This document shows positions 16,301-23,746 of a DNA stretch of 64,000 bases, piece by piece; positions within the stretch are counted from its first letter, which is position 1, and each line of letters begins with the position of its first letter. Below the pieces are notes generated by a model. It ran no database searches, was not told the origin of the DNA, and worked only from the letters and a program-made list of their open reading frames with translations. Origin of the DNA: Candidatus Zhuqueibacterota bacterium (GTDB taxonomy: Bacteria > Zhuqueibacterota > Zhuqueibacteria > Zhuqueibacterales > Zhuqueibacteraceae); NCBI GenBank assembly GCA_003576975.1, contig QEVD01000001.1:1-64000 (forward strand), read 5' to 3'. Both the position numbers and the translations under genes were made by a program.

Positions 16301-17259
16301 GGACGAGCAATGCCCAATACGAGGCAATAGCGATCTTGCAGCACGCTGTAGAAATCGCACAGATGCTGGAGGCGCAGGCGGAGTTCGAACAGTTTTCGCG
16401 CGAGCTGGCGGCACTACAAAAAAATCTCGAAATTGTGCATGCGACGACTACACCAGCGCTAACCAGCCGCCAACTCTTCGGCGAGGCCTGGCCTGTAAGC
16501 TTGCCGGTCGCCTCCTTGGCGCCTCAATCTTTGCCGGAGCATAACCGGCTCTCCGCTGTTTTACGTGATTGGCGCGGTCACGGCGAGGAAGGACTATTTA
16601 CGAACGCACAAGACGGCGGGCTAGCCCCGAATGCCACTTTCGCTTCGGCCTACGCAGCGTTGTTACGCAACGATGCGGAAACGGTGGTAAAGAATCTTTA
16701 CGCACTATTGCTGCATACGAGTGCGAGCCACCATGTCATTGGCGAGCGCGTGACGCCTTGGGGCGATCGCCAGGAACACGGCGACGTTACACCGTTCACG
16801 CCCTTCGGCTCAAGATTAATTGCCTTGCTGCGCGACATACTCATCCGCGAGGAAGGGCGCGACCTGCATTTATTCTCCGCCGTATCACCCGCGTGGCTGA
16901 AACCCGGCGACGAAATCGCGCTCAGCAACGCAGACACCAAATTTGGCCGCCTTTCATTTAAAGCGACTGTACACTCAGACCGGCTCGTCATCGAAATCAA
17001 CCAGCACTGGCATAATGTGCCGCGTTTCCTGAGTTTTCACGTGCCGGCTTATGTGCAAGTCCAAAGCGTGTTAAGCGATCGCCAGGAAATTGCAGCGCAA
17101 GGAGATGTCATCCAGCTCTCGCCGCATGCCAGCCGGGTCGAGATCATCTGGAAAAACGAAGCCGAACGTCAGCGATTGAACCTGAATTCGACGATTACAG
17201 ATTTCAAGAATGAATATCAGGGCCGCTATCATTTATGGCGGGCGCAAATCACACAGTAA
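13339..17259 (+). CDS. Very large secreted protein with six-hairpin-glycosidase-like region
   Basis: A 1306-residue exported protein. Residues 1-27 are a signal peptide ending Arg-Pro-Ala-Ser-Ala. The first 470 residues are beta-rich and unassigned. Around residues 515-600, TWYRQLFALDRSWRGEKMWL and SQMWLNNKPLAF resemble the sugar-binding jelly-roll of GH2-type enzymes. Residues about 860-1200 are helical and resemble an (alpha/alpha)6 six-hairpin glycosidase barrel (AHLIYNAILFGG, then MDGQICWAVRQHLELTHD, later GEEGLFTNAQDGGLAPN), and a beta-sandwich ends the protein. A carbohydrate-active enzyme or binding protein is likely; the catalytic residues are not identified. The start at 13339 has GGAG upstream and the signal peptide; the frame is open to 13270. 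Confidence 0.65.
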   Translation: MKKANRLWTWSLFAMLAASVARPASAQDLGLPSTTQKLNSRTVIIKDGWSCDFALKRPGQAIASLQIYSATNWEDSTVPGLVLGVAVDGKLRSHVVTFRGGEFHHYEVHLGFIDAGEHTLELLRADSSALERQRDLKLVNLRLEIYHADHPQYPILAHAPLLFGRRDGRASDIPLLLAYQTKEDPSRGLQEITYSVIYSNEDGGTPALGLLHRWGRYTDIEWTYRVELEPNGERRRAFYQGREHKTVEFRGGLENNQPALQVATQNNMLSDTLASRLRFALAPRRELPVGEARERLMLAEPWIWQVSAAEARREQRLATFAQHDPPINDLQRYLFVEFSAQPRRGGASDTCGGFFLAKYRGQAGEYASHVWSPRLVITSTSPYARQTAIPLPTGAVADDLVWLDFVADPNHGSIVLTGVNHLFALDAQDLPRFWPPSWNGRVELRPGERVRFHIEGFQMKRSRFWALHEGDWSYKPDPWRQGGPDRWGEGKIHEQLWPKLRNGDAWTEQSFEGVTWYRQLFALDRSWRGEKMWLLLGKIAGNSQMWLNNKPLAFSDTTGAAIEQNQQALDVSSSVKFDRENSLVVRVEGGSSLPGMLRGPIGIGNTPNAASEIDLRATVDPAIDQQELFEYLRQPWAMIGSRASGVATQITPEGFLFTGAAEIMFYGGTDMQPLMSRTKTLRKGYLPILNYTAQRGHIQYSFETFAVAEQHTSPTPVNYVQVEIKNLGSTPQPAAFGLGVRFRGEARRFPNRVAFSDNWQYRIAGRQLLRDDEIICRLPDTPANRIELPPRSQRQAHEPAGMILYNFNLASGAAQRLTFALPTTPLPTTSAITASPTDDEAANSRKQTEQLWENFLGEGAQFSFPESKVTQALQAHLIYNAILFGGTQPLPKRYAGLAAEAARAFDVMGHHNLAEHILRQLLPHWQEAALARTRESQGTEASWEMDGQICWAVRQHLELTHDFALGRDFMPILKNVAEEIKHLADRPGTSNAQYEAIAILQHAVEIAQMLEAQAEFEQFSRELAALQKNLEIVHATTTPALTSRQLFGEAWPVSLPVASLAPQSLPEHNRLSAVLRDWRGHGEEGLFTNAQDGGLAPNATFASAYAALLRNDAETVVKNLYALLLHTSASHHVIGERVTPWGDRQEHGDVTPFTPFGSRLIALLRDILIREEGRDLHLFSAVSPAWLKPGDEIALSNADTKFGRLSFKATVHSDRLVIEINQHWHNVPRFLSFHVPAYVQVQSVLSDRQEIAAQGDVIQLSPHASRVEIIWKNEAERQRLNLNSTITDFKNEYQGRYHLWRAQITQ

Positions 17260-17498
17260 ATGTCTACGCACGATTGGTAACGTGTAACACCAACCGCTCT
17301 ACGACAACGAATATGCTGCGGCACGTGCCGAGAACGTCAAGCCGAATTTTCCACTTGCAATTGGTAATTGTAAAAACTATGTTCGCTCGCAAAATGAAAT
17401 ACCTCTGCGGCATCTAACCTGCTCTGCTCCATGAAATCGCGCATGGCGCCACTGTCTCGCTGACATAAACGCCGATCGTTCATGAAACTGACATCCGT

Positions 17499-18143
17499 AT
17501 GCCGAAAGAAAAGCCTATGAAAAAGCACAAGGCTGGTGGTGGCAGGGGAAAAGACAACACATTATTCGATTGGGAAGCTTGCCTAGCGAGCGCCAAAGCC
17601 GGCGATGCGCATGCGTTGGCTGAACTGTGCGAACGCGTGCTGCGGCGATCGGAGAAATATGCACAGCATGAAGGCCTGCCGAAGAATTATTCATCCGAAG
17701 ACTTTGCCCAAGACGTCGTTCAACGATTCCTGCTGCAATTGCCGGGCATCCATTTTCTGAGAAGCTGGCTGGCGGGCGTTTGTGTTTACGCGCGCGCGGA
17801 TCTTTTTCGTCAATACGCGCTGAGGCGTTGCTCCTCGCTGGAACAAGACACAGCAAGAACCCGCGGCGCTGCGCTCGGGCAAATCGAGTTTTCCTCGCGA
17901 GATGACGAAGAAATTGAGGGCCGCGTGAATTTCGATTTTCTATTGGGGAACCTTACCAAAATTCAACGCGATATTATCGTTCTGCGCCTGGTCGACGGTT
18001 TGCCGTATGCCGAAATCGCAAAGATCTTAAATAAAAGTGAGCTTGCCGTTCGGGCGAGCTTTGTGCGCAGCAAGAAACGCTTGCGCGCAATCGTTGCTCC
18101 CAAGCCTGGGGAGGGTTACTCACATGGACTTGACTCAAGATGA
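17499..18143 (+). CDS. Sigma-70-family RNA polymerase sigma factor (ECF-like)
   Basis: A 214-residue sigma factor. Region 2 lies about residues 20-105 (EDFAQDVVQRFLLQLPGIHF and a core-binding segment FLRSWLAGVCVYARADLF), and region 4 lies about residues 145-200, with LTKIQRDIIVLRLVDGLPYA followed by the helix-turn-helix IAKILNKSELAVRASFVRSK. Region 3 is absent, as in extracytoplasmic-function sigmas. The first 25 residues are Lys/Gly-rich. Its stop overlaps the start of the next gene by 20 bases, an arrangement typical of sigma/anti-sigma pairs, and that next gene has two zinc-finger anti-sigma-like motifs. It is likely the regulator of a surface stress or polysaccharide regulon, inferred from context. 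Confidence 0.85.
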   Translation: MPKEKPMKKHKAGGGRGKDNTLFDWEACLASAKAGDAHALAELCERVLRRSEKYAQHEGLPKNYSSEDFAQDVVQRFLLQLPGIHFLRSWLAGVCVYARADLFRQYALRRCSSLEQDTARTRGAALGQIEFSSRDDEEIEGRVNFDFLLGNLTKIQRDIIVLRLVDGLPYAEIAKILNKSELAVRASFVRSKKRLRAIVAPKPGEGYSHGLDSR

Positions 18144-19164
18144 GCACAAAAGCTTGATGAGGGCATTGCGCAATGCACAACCCATTACCAACACACGATT
18201 CGTAAAGCATCTGCGGCGCTGCAAGCGTTGTCAAGAGATTATCCGCCAAACCTCACAGTGGCACAGCGCGGTGGATTATCTCCGTTCTTACCATGTCTCT
18301 GTCGAACAATTGCTGCGCTACATTACAGAGGTCAAACAATCCGAATACAGCCCGCATACCGTTTCTCCTGAAGCAAACACGCGAGAAGTCCTATCACATT
18401 TGCAAGAATGCAGCTTGTGCCGCAAGCGGCTAACCTACTACCGGCGCAAGTTTGACTCCGCTGAAAAGATTCTCATCGAGCCTGCACCCGTGGCAAGCGA
18501 GCAGGCTGTTGCGTCATCGCCGGCGCGCCCCGGCACTGGATTTTTCAGGCCACGCAGGCTGTTGTTCGGCGGGGGTGTTTTTGCGGCCCTGCTCCTGGTC
18601 GGGGTGATCACAGTTCACTGGCAGACTTTTGCTTCATATTTGCAATCGCCCGAGCAGCTCCGGGCCACCGTGGCGTATGATAATTTTGACTATTTGTCGG
18701 CGGATCGCAGAAGCAGCAAGCCGCCAATTTTTTCCGCACATGACATAAAAGATTTGCTAAAAAACGCTGAGTATGCCAAAGCACAATCGAAAGCACAGGC
18801 TGCCTTTGCCCAGACCGGCCTGTCCGAAGATGAACTTCTGCAGGCGCATTTGTATGATTTGATGGCAACGCTTAAATTAGCGCAACGCAAAAAGTTCTTT
18901 TTTATGCTCGACGGTTTCGATACCACCAGCGTAGCTCTGGCAGTTGACCGCTGCGAGAAAGTCCTGGCAAACATTGCTTCAGATTCAGAGGTATTTGGAA
19001 CAAGCGAATATGGACTATTGTGTTACTATTTAGGGAAAGCTTCCTATATTTCAGGCACAATTCCAGAAGCCCAAAAATATTTTGACCAAGCGATAAAAAT
19101 TTCAAACCCCCGCCTAAGCGAAGCGCGCCGATTACGGGAAAAAACCAAACACACAACAGATTAA
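18124..19164 (+). CDS. Putative anti-sigma factor: two HX3CX2C motifs, one membrane segment, TPR-like tail
   Basis: A 346-residue protein. The cytoplasmic N-terminal part holds two zinc-binding-like motifs, His29-X3-Cys33-X2-Cys36 and His92-X3-Cys96-X2-Cys99; each matches the core of the zinc anti-sigma (ZAS) domain, and normally there is one. Residues 147-165 are a single membrane segment. The C-terminal 150 residues are helical, ending in a TPR-like unit (YLGKASYISGTIPEAQKYFDQAIKI), presumably periplasmic. The ATG at 18124 has GGGGAGGG nine bases upstream and overlaps the sigma gene by 20 bases; an earlier in-frame start at 18037 is rejected. Function as anti-sigma factor is inferred from motif plus overlap. 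Confidence 0.7.
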   Translation: MDLTQDEHKSLMRALRNAQPITNTRFVKHLRRCKRCQEIIRQTSQWHSAVDYLRSYHVSVEQLLRYITEVKQSEYSPHTVSPEANTREVLSHLQECSLCRKRLTYYRRKFDSAEKILIEPAPVASEQAVASSPARPGTGFFRPRRLLFGGGVFAALLLVGVITVHWQTFASYLQSPEQLRATVAYDNFDYLSADRRSSKPPIFSAHDIKDLLKNAEYAKAQSKAQAAFAQTGLSEDELLQAHLYDLMATLKLAQRKKFFFMLDGFDTTSVALAVDRCEKVLANIASDSEVFGTSEYGLLCYYLGKASYISGTIPEAQKYFDQAIKISNPRLSEARRLREKTKHTTD

Positions 19165-19215
19165 AGAACACTTTTTCCGCCCGATCTCCCCGAAAGAAAC
19201 TTGGCCACCTGCTGA

Positions 19216-20460
19216 ATGTCACAATCAATTGAAGCAAAGCTTTTGGAGCAATGGCTTTTCTACACCCAGGCAATCGCCCTCTTTGCCCTTGCCGCATTTG
19301 TCAATTTCTCCATTGCCGGCGCTCACATTAGTTTGGGATTGCTGACGCTGGCCGTTAGCTTGCAACTGTTGCTAACCAAACGTCGCCAGCCAGCCGCGCG
19401 CGCCGCGCTTATGCTTGGTTTTGAATGGCCGGTTATGGCGTTTACCGGCGCCTGCCTGATCGCCACCCTGCTTTCAGACTCTCCCCGCGAAAGTTTTCAC
19501 AATATGCGCCATCTTTTGACGATTTTGGGCGCATATGGCGTCGCCTACACGTTGCGTCAACATCATGACTGGCGCACGCCGTTGCTCTGGACGTATATCG
19601 CAGTGGCGAGCGCGGCTGCACTTTATGGCCTGGCTAAATTTGCGCTGGGCGATCATATAAAAGTCATGAGTACGCAATCAACCACTATGACTTGGGGCGC
19701 GCTAGCAACCATGTTTGCGTTAATCACAACGCAGGTCGCGCTTTCGGGCGAAACCCGGCGCGCCCGCTGGCTTGCGCGGCTCTTGCTCGCGCCGCAATTA
19801 CTCGCGCTGTTATTCAGTTTGGTGCGCGGCGCCTACGTCGGTTATTTTGCCGGGCTGGCATATTTGCTGATCAATCAATGGCGTCGCGCCTTGCCGGCCG
19901 CGTTATTCGCTATCATCCTGCTGGTCTTCATCGCGCCGGATTCATTACAGCAACGCGTGCTCAGCATTTTTGATCTCTCGATAATGACGACGCAGGTTCG
20001 TTTCGAACAATGGCGCTATGCCGTGCAGATTTTTACTGATCATCCCTTCTTTGGCGTCGGATGGCGCGATTTGGCGGCCCTTACCCGCAGCTACGCCCCT
20101 CCCGGCACAAACATGTCAGAAGGCGTTGCCTTCGATGTTTTTCACATCGGCCACTATCACAGCATTTATGTTACCTTACTGGTTTGTGTTGGGTTGGTGG
20201 GATTGTCGGCATTTCTCTGGTTAATGTTCGCCGTTTGGCGAAAGCTTGGCATGGCCATGCGTGAAACGTCTGCGCCTCCTCGCCAGGTCGTGAAAGCGGC
20301 GCGCGCCGCCATGGTGGGTTTTCTGGTTGCGGGATTGTTTGATTGGACATTCGGCGACGCGGAGGTGGTGACGATGTTCTGGTTTGTGATCGGGATGGGA
20401 CTGGGACAACACTTGCAACACAAGGTTCCGCCATCCGCTGTGAGTTTTCCTGCCACATGA
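19216..20460 (+). CDS. O-antigen ligase/polymerase (Wzy_C/WaaL-type)
   Basis: A 414-residue multi-pass membrane protein with about 11 hydrophobic segments. The large conserved region matches the Wzy_C domain: SLVRGAYVGYFAGLAYLL and, after it, RFEQWRYAVQIFTDHPFFG with GVGWRDLAALTRSY, the Arg-rich and Gly-rich signature of O-antigen ligases and polymerases. It would transfer undecaprenyl-linked polysaccharide to an acceptor, or polymerise repeat units, on the periplasmic face. Its stop codon overlaps the start of the flippase gene (ATGA), so the two are translated together. Confidence 0.85.
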   Translation: MSQSIEAKLLEQWLFYTQAIALFALAAFVNFSIAGAHISLGLLTLAVSLQLLLTKRRQPAARAALMLGFEWPVMAFTGACLIATLLSDSPRESFHNMRHLLTILGAYGVAYTLRQHHDWRTPLLWTYIAVASAAALYGLAKFALGDHIKVMSTQSTTMTWGALATMFALITTQVALSGETRRARWLARLLLAPQLLALLFSLVRGAYVGYFAGLAYLLINQWRRALPAALFAIILLVFIAPDSLQQRVLSIFDLSIMTTQVRFEQWRYAVQIFTDHPFFGVGWRDLAALTRSYAPPGTNMSEGVAFDVFHIGHYHSIYVTLLVCVGLVGLSAFLWLMFAVWRKLGMAMRETSAPPRQVVKAARAAMVGFLVAGLFDWTFGDAEVVTMFWFVIGMGLGQHLQHKVPPSAVSFPAT

Positions 20461-21746
20461 GCTTTCTGCGCAAAAGCTCGTTGACCCTGGCAACGCGCCT
20501 GGGCGTCATCTTTTTCGGCTTCATAATATCGGCCTGGACTGCGCGCGTGTTGGGGCCGGAAGGCAAGGGTGTATATGCGCTTTTGACTCTTATTCCGATG
20601 CTGGCCGCGCAATTCGCCTGTCTCGGTCTGACGAATGCCAACATATTCTTGATTGGGCAGGGCCGCACCGCGCCAAAACCCGCAGCAGAGAACACCCTGC
20701 TCTTTGCGATTGCCGCGAGCTTCGTAGTGCTGGGACTTTATTGGCTTCTGCGTGCGTGGCTCGACCCTCTGCTTTTCAAAAATATTTCCCCGGGATTGAA
20801 AATTCTAACGGTTTGGTCAATACCGTTTTACCTCATTTTTTTGTTATTTAATTACCTCGCACTCGCGGTTGATGATTTTCCGGCCTTCAATCTGCCGAAT
20901 TTGGGCCGGCAGGTTCTCGTGCTGCTGGGTTTTGGGGTGATTGCGCTCTGGCAGCAGACAACGCTGTTTCATGCAATGCTGCTGTGGAGCATTGTCAATG
21001 TTGTGATTGCCTGGCACAGTTGGTGGCTAATCTATCGGCGGGAACGTTTTCGCCTGGCCTGGCATCCGGCTCTTTTCCGGGAAACTCTCGGTTATGGTTT
21101 GAAAACGTATATTGGCGTTGTCCTTTACTTGTTGAATTGGCGGCTCGATTTTATTTTGTGCAATTTTTATCTCGACGCCGCGGCCGTGGGTTACTACTCG
21201 ACTTCCGCCACGATCGGCGAAATGCTGTGGTTTATCCCACAAACGTTATCCGTCGTCTTGCTGCCGCAAGTGGCGCGAGTTTCAGCAAGCGAGGCCCGGC
21301 ATTTGACCTCGCGTGTCTGCCGGTCTACAATCTGGCTCTCGCTGATTGCTGCGCTCGTTTTGGCGGCATTGGCAAAGCCGATTATCGCCCTGGTCTTTGG
21401 CGCAGAATTTTTGCCGGCGGCCCCTGCGCTGTTGTTGTTATTGCCGGGAATCGTGTTCTATTGCGTTACCAATCTCATAACCAGCTACGTCGTGGGGCGC
21501 GGGCATCCGCAAGAGAATAATCGCGCCCTGGCGCTGGCATTTCTCACGAATCTGCTGGCAAATTTATATGTCATTCCGCGCTGGGGAATCCTCGGAGCGG
21601 CTTTTGCCAGCACGCTGTCGTACACGCTGGCTACGGTTTATTTGCTACTGGCGTATCAACGCATCAGCGGCGCATCGTGGCGCGAAATCGTTTGGCTGCA
21701 ACGCCAGGATTTGCACTTTTCAAAAAATAAAACCAATCACGGATAA
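20457..21746 (+). CDS. Polysaccharide flippase (Wzx/MATE-like)
   Basis: A 429-residue integral membrane protein of the MOP superfamily polysaccharide-transporter type, with about 12 hydrophobic helices. The N-terminus (LTLATRLGVIFFGFIISAWT, then ARVLGPEGKGVYAL) matches the flippase family exactly. It would move lipid-linked oligosaccharide across the inner membrane for the ligase/polymerase encoded just before. The start at 20457 overlaps the ligase stop; the longer frame from 20343 is rejected as it lies within that gene. The methyltransferase gene follows after two bases. Confidence 0.85.
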   Translation: MSFLRKSSLTLATRLGVIFFGFIISAWTARVLGPEGKGVYALLTLIPMLAAQFACLGLTNANIFLIGQGRTAPKPAAENTLLFAIAASFVVLGLYWLLRAWLDPLLFKNISPGLKILTVWSIPFYLIFLLFNYLALAVDDFPAFNLPNLGRQVLVLLGFGVIALWQQTTLFHAMLLWSIVNVVIAWHSWWLIYRRERFRLAWHPALFRETLGYGLKTYIGVVLYLLNWRLDFILCNFYLDAAAVGYYSTSATIGEMLWFIPQTLSVVLLPQVARVSASEARHLTSRVCRSTIWLSLIAALVLAALAKPIIALVFGAEFLPAAPALLLLLPGIVFYCVTNLITSYVVGRGHPQENNRALALAFLTNLLANLYVIPRWGILGAAFASTLSYTLATVYLLLAYQRISGASWREIVWLQRQDLHFSKNKTNHG

Positions 21747-21748
21747 AA

Positions 21749-22417
21749 ATGAAAACCTTCACTCCGCCAACGGACTCGCCAACCTCTGTTTACGACGAAG
21801 CCGTCAAGCAAGAGGGCTTCTCGGAGACGCATCGTTATCTGCTGCAACACATTCCCGCGCACAGCACGGTTTTAGAGCTGGGCCCGGCCTCGGGCTATAT
21901 GACAAAAATAATGGCCAGGCGCGGCTGCCTGGTCGATGCCATCGAACTCAATGCGCAAGATGCGCAGAAGGCTGCGCCGTATTGCCGCAAAATCTTTGTC
22001 GGCTCGGTGGAGGACGAAGAAATTTTTTCTTCATTAACCGGCCCCTATCAAATTGCGCTTATGGCTGATGTGCTGGAACATTTGCGTCGCCCGGAAAGCG
22101 TGTTAAACCGGGTGCGGAAACTGCTGGCACCCGGAGGATCGGCGCTGGTATCGCTTCCCAATGTCGTATACTGGCGCATGCGGCTGGAATACTTGCGCGG
22201 GCGTTTCGATTACACGGACATGGGCATTCTGGATCGCACGCATTTACGCTTCTTCACGCTGAAAACAGCCGTGGCAATGTTCGAGGCATGCGGCTTTCGC
22301 GTTGAAACCATCGCATGCCCGACGCCAATAGACGCCTCCTTCCGCAAAACCAAGCAATGGCTGAGAAAAATCTCGCCCTCACTGTTCGCGTTTAATTTTG
22401 TATTTCACCTGAAATAA
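21749..22417 (+). CDS. Class I SAM-dependent methyltransferase
   Basis: A 222-residue protein of the Methyltransf_11/23 type. Motif I VLELGPASGYMTKIM binds S-adenosylmethionine, VDAIELN carries the acidic residue for the ribose, and IALMADVLEHLRRPESVL with LLAPGGSALVSLPN are motifs II and III. The form with NVVYWRMRLEYLRGRFDY and DRTHLRFFT is common in surface-polysaccharide clusters, where it methylates sugars or acts near glycosyltransferases. It ends the short polysaccharide unit, and a terminator hairpin follows four bases later. Confidence 0.85.
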   Translation: MKTFTPPTDSPTSVYDEAVKQEGFSETHRYLLQHIPAHSTVLELGPASGYMTKIMARRGCLVDAIELNAQDAQKAAPYCRKIFVGSVEDEEIFSSLTGPYQIALMADVLEHLRRPESVLNRVRKLLAPGGSALVSLPNVVYWRMRLEYLRGRFDYTDMGILDRTHLRFFTLKTAVAMFEACGFRVETIACPTPIDASFRKTKQWLRKISPSLFAFNFVFHLK

Positions 22418-22420
22418 AAA

Positions 22421-22448
22421 AGGCCACTCTTCTCAAGAAAAGTGGCCT
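22421..22448. terminator. Bidirectional intrinsic terminator
   Basis: AGGCCACT and AGTGGCCT form an 8-bp perfect stem, with a partial TTC/GAA extension inside the loop, located between convergent genes. On the minus strand the stem is followed by TTTTTTATTTC, an excellent intrinsic terminator for the outer-membrane protein gene; on the plus strand it stops the methyltransferase transcript. Confidence 0.8.
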
Positions 22449-22484
22449 CGCGTTATCGCCAAAAAGGGCTGATTCGTTACTCTT

Positions 22485-23696
22485 CTAATTTCTCCGGCGG
22501 CGCTGAAACCAACGCTCGCTTCCGCTCACCGAGGCGGAAAACCTGAAAACATTTTCCCGCGCCAAGCCGGTGGCCTCTGTTCCGCGCTGGCCATATTCAA
22601 CCGCAAAATCAATACGGCTCAGGCCGCGGTTGAACGGCACGCCAATACCTCCGGTCAACATCCACTCTGACAACTCCCTTCCGCCCACTTCCTGATACGG
22701 CAACTGGTTCTGATGAAAGCCGAGTCGGTATTGCATTTTTTTAAAAAAAACATCGAGCGGATCGAAACTGGGAATCAACTCAACTCCCAAGCCGAATTGA
22801 TTGACATTCACGCCTTCGGCGCCAAGCAGTTTTTCAGAGCTGACCGAACCCCATTGTTGTCTGCGCCATTGCGCGCCCACCAGCCAATGACGATCGGGAT
22901 GATAGCCCACCCCCACGCCGTACCACGCCGGCAGCTTGAGCTCGCGCGACTCCAGTGTGATTTTATTGTCGTAACTTGGGTGCAAGCTAATCTCGCTGCT
23001 CAAATCAACAGGCGCCGCAGCCGCCGCGCCCACTTCCCAATTGCCCAATTGCGCCTGCACGCCGCCGTGCAAACCAAAGCCGCGAACCTTCGTTGAAACG
23101 GCGTCTTCCGTATCCGACAAAAGAGAATTCGAGAATCTGACGCTCCAGGTCCGCTCAATCAATCCAAAATAAAAGTCGCTCGCGAGGCCGAAACGAACCT
23201 GACCCACGGTTCCGCTCAATGCAATATACACATTGTCAACGCCGCCGGAACCGATCAAGGATTCGACGAAGTTGGTGGAATCGGTTGCGCCGGATCCGCT
23301 GAAGGAATAATCGACGCGGCTGTACGGTTGCAGGCCGAACGCCAGCGCATAGCCGCGTTTGATCGGCAATAACAAGCTCACGCTGTTGACGTTGGCTTCT
23401 TGAAATCTCAAGTCAGCGCCCTGTTGCGAAAAGGATGTCCGATCATACAAAAAACCGCCTTGAATGTGGGTGGTGCTCACGCTGGCCATCGTCGCCGGAT
23501 TCAAGAAAAAGATCGAAACGCTGTCCGAGATCGCCAAACTGACGCCGCCCATGCTGATCGCTTTCACGTCATCGCGATAACGAATCAGGCCGAGGCCGCG
23601 GCGTGAATAGATCGACTGCGCCTGCAACAGCAACGGCAGCAGGGAAAGCGCGAGCACAGCAAACAACGTTTTATTGCCAGACCATTTTAGTTTCAT
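22485..23696 (-). CDS. Outer-membrane beta-barrel protein (FadL/PorV-like)
   Basis: A 403-residue exported protein with a signal peptide (residues 1-26, ending Leu-Leu-Gln-Ala-Gln) and a strand-rich body of alternating aromatic/aliphatic residues. The start of the mature part, YRDDVKAISMGGVSLAISD and FFLNPATMA, is the pattern of FadL/OMPP1-like barrel proteins common in the Calditrichota/Bacteroidota side of the FCB group, some of which (PorV, PorQ) serve type IX secretion. It ends with a basic tail. Function is not certain; either small-molecule uptake or secretion assembly is possible. It follows the DNRLRE-type lipoprotein gene by 50 bases. Confidence 0.7.
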   Translation of the reverse strand: MKLKWSGNKTLFAVLALSLLPLLLQAQSIYSRRGLGLIRYRDDVKAISMGGVSLAISDSVSIFFLNPATMASVSTTHIQGGFLYDRTSFSQQGADLRFQEANVNSVSLLLPIKRGYALAFGLQPYSRVDYSFSGSGATDSTNFVESLIGSGGVDNVYIALSGTVGQVRFGLASDFYFGLIERTWSVRFSNSLLSDTEDAVSTKVRGFGLHGGVQAQLGNWEVGAAAAAPVDLSSEISLHPSYDNKITLESRELKLPAWYGVGVGYHPDRHWLVGAQWRRQQWGSVSSEKLLGAEGVNVNQFGLGVELIPSFDPLDVFFKKMQYRLGFHQNQLPYQEVGGRELSEWMLTGGIGVPFNRGLSRIDFAVEYGQRGTEATGLARENVFRFSASVSGSERWFQRRRRN

Positions 23697-23746
23697 AGCG
23701 ATTCAGAGCAAAGGTTATCGTGATGAATGATCATGCTTGCACCCTC

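Noticed and set aside
18037-18123. Earlier start for the anti-sigma-like gene
   Set aside because: The added residues are a shifted-frame reading of sigma region 4; the ATG at 18124 has a strong ribosome-binding site.
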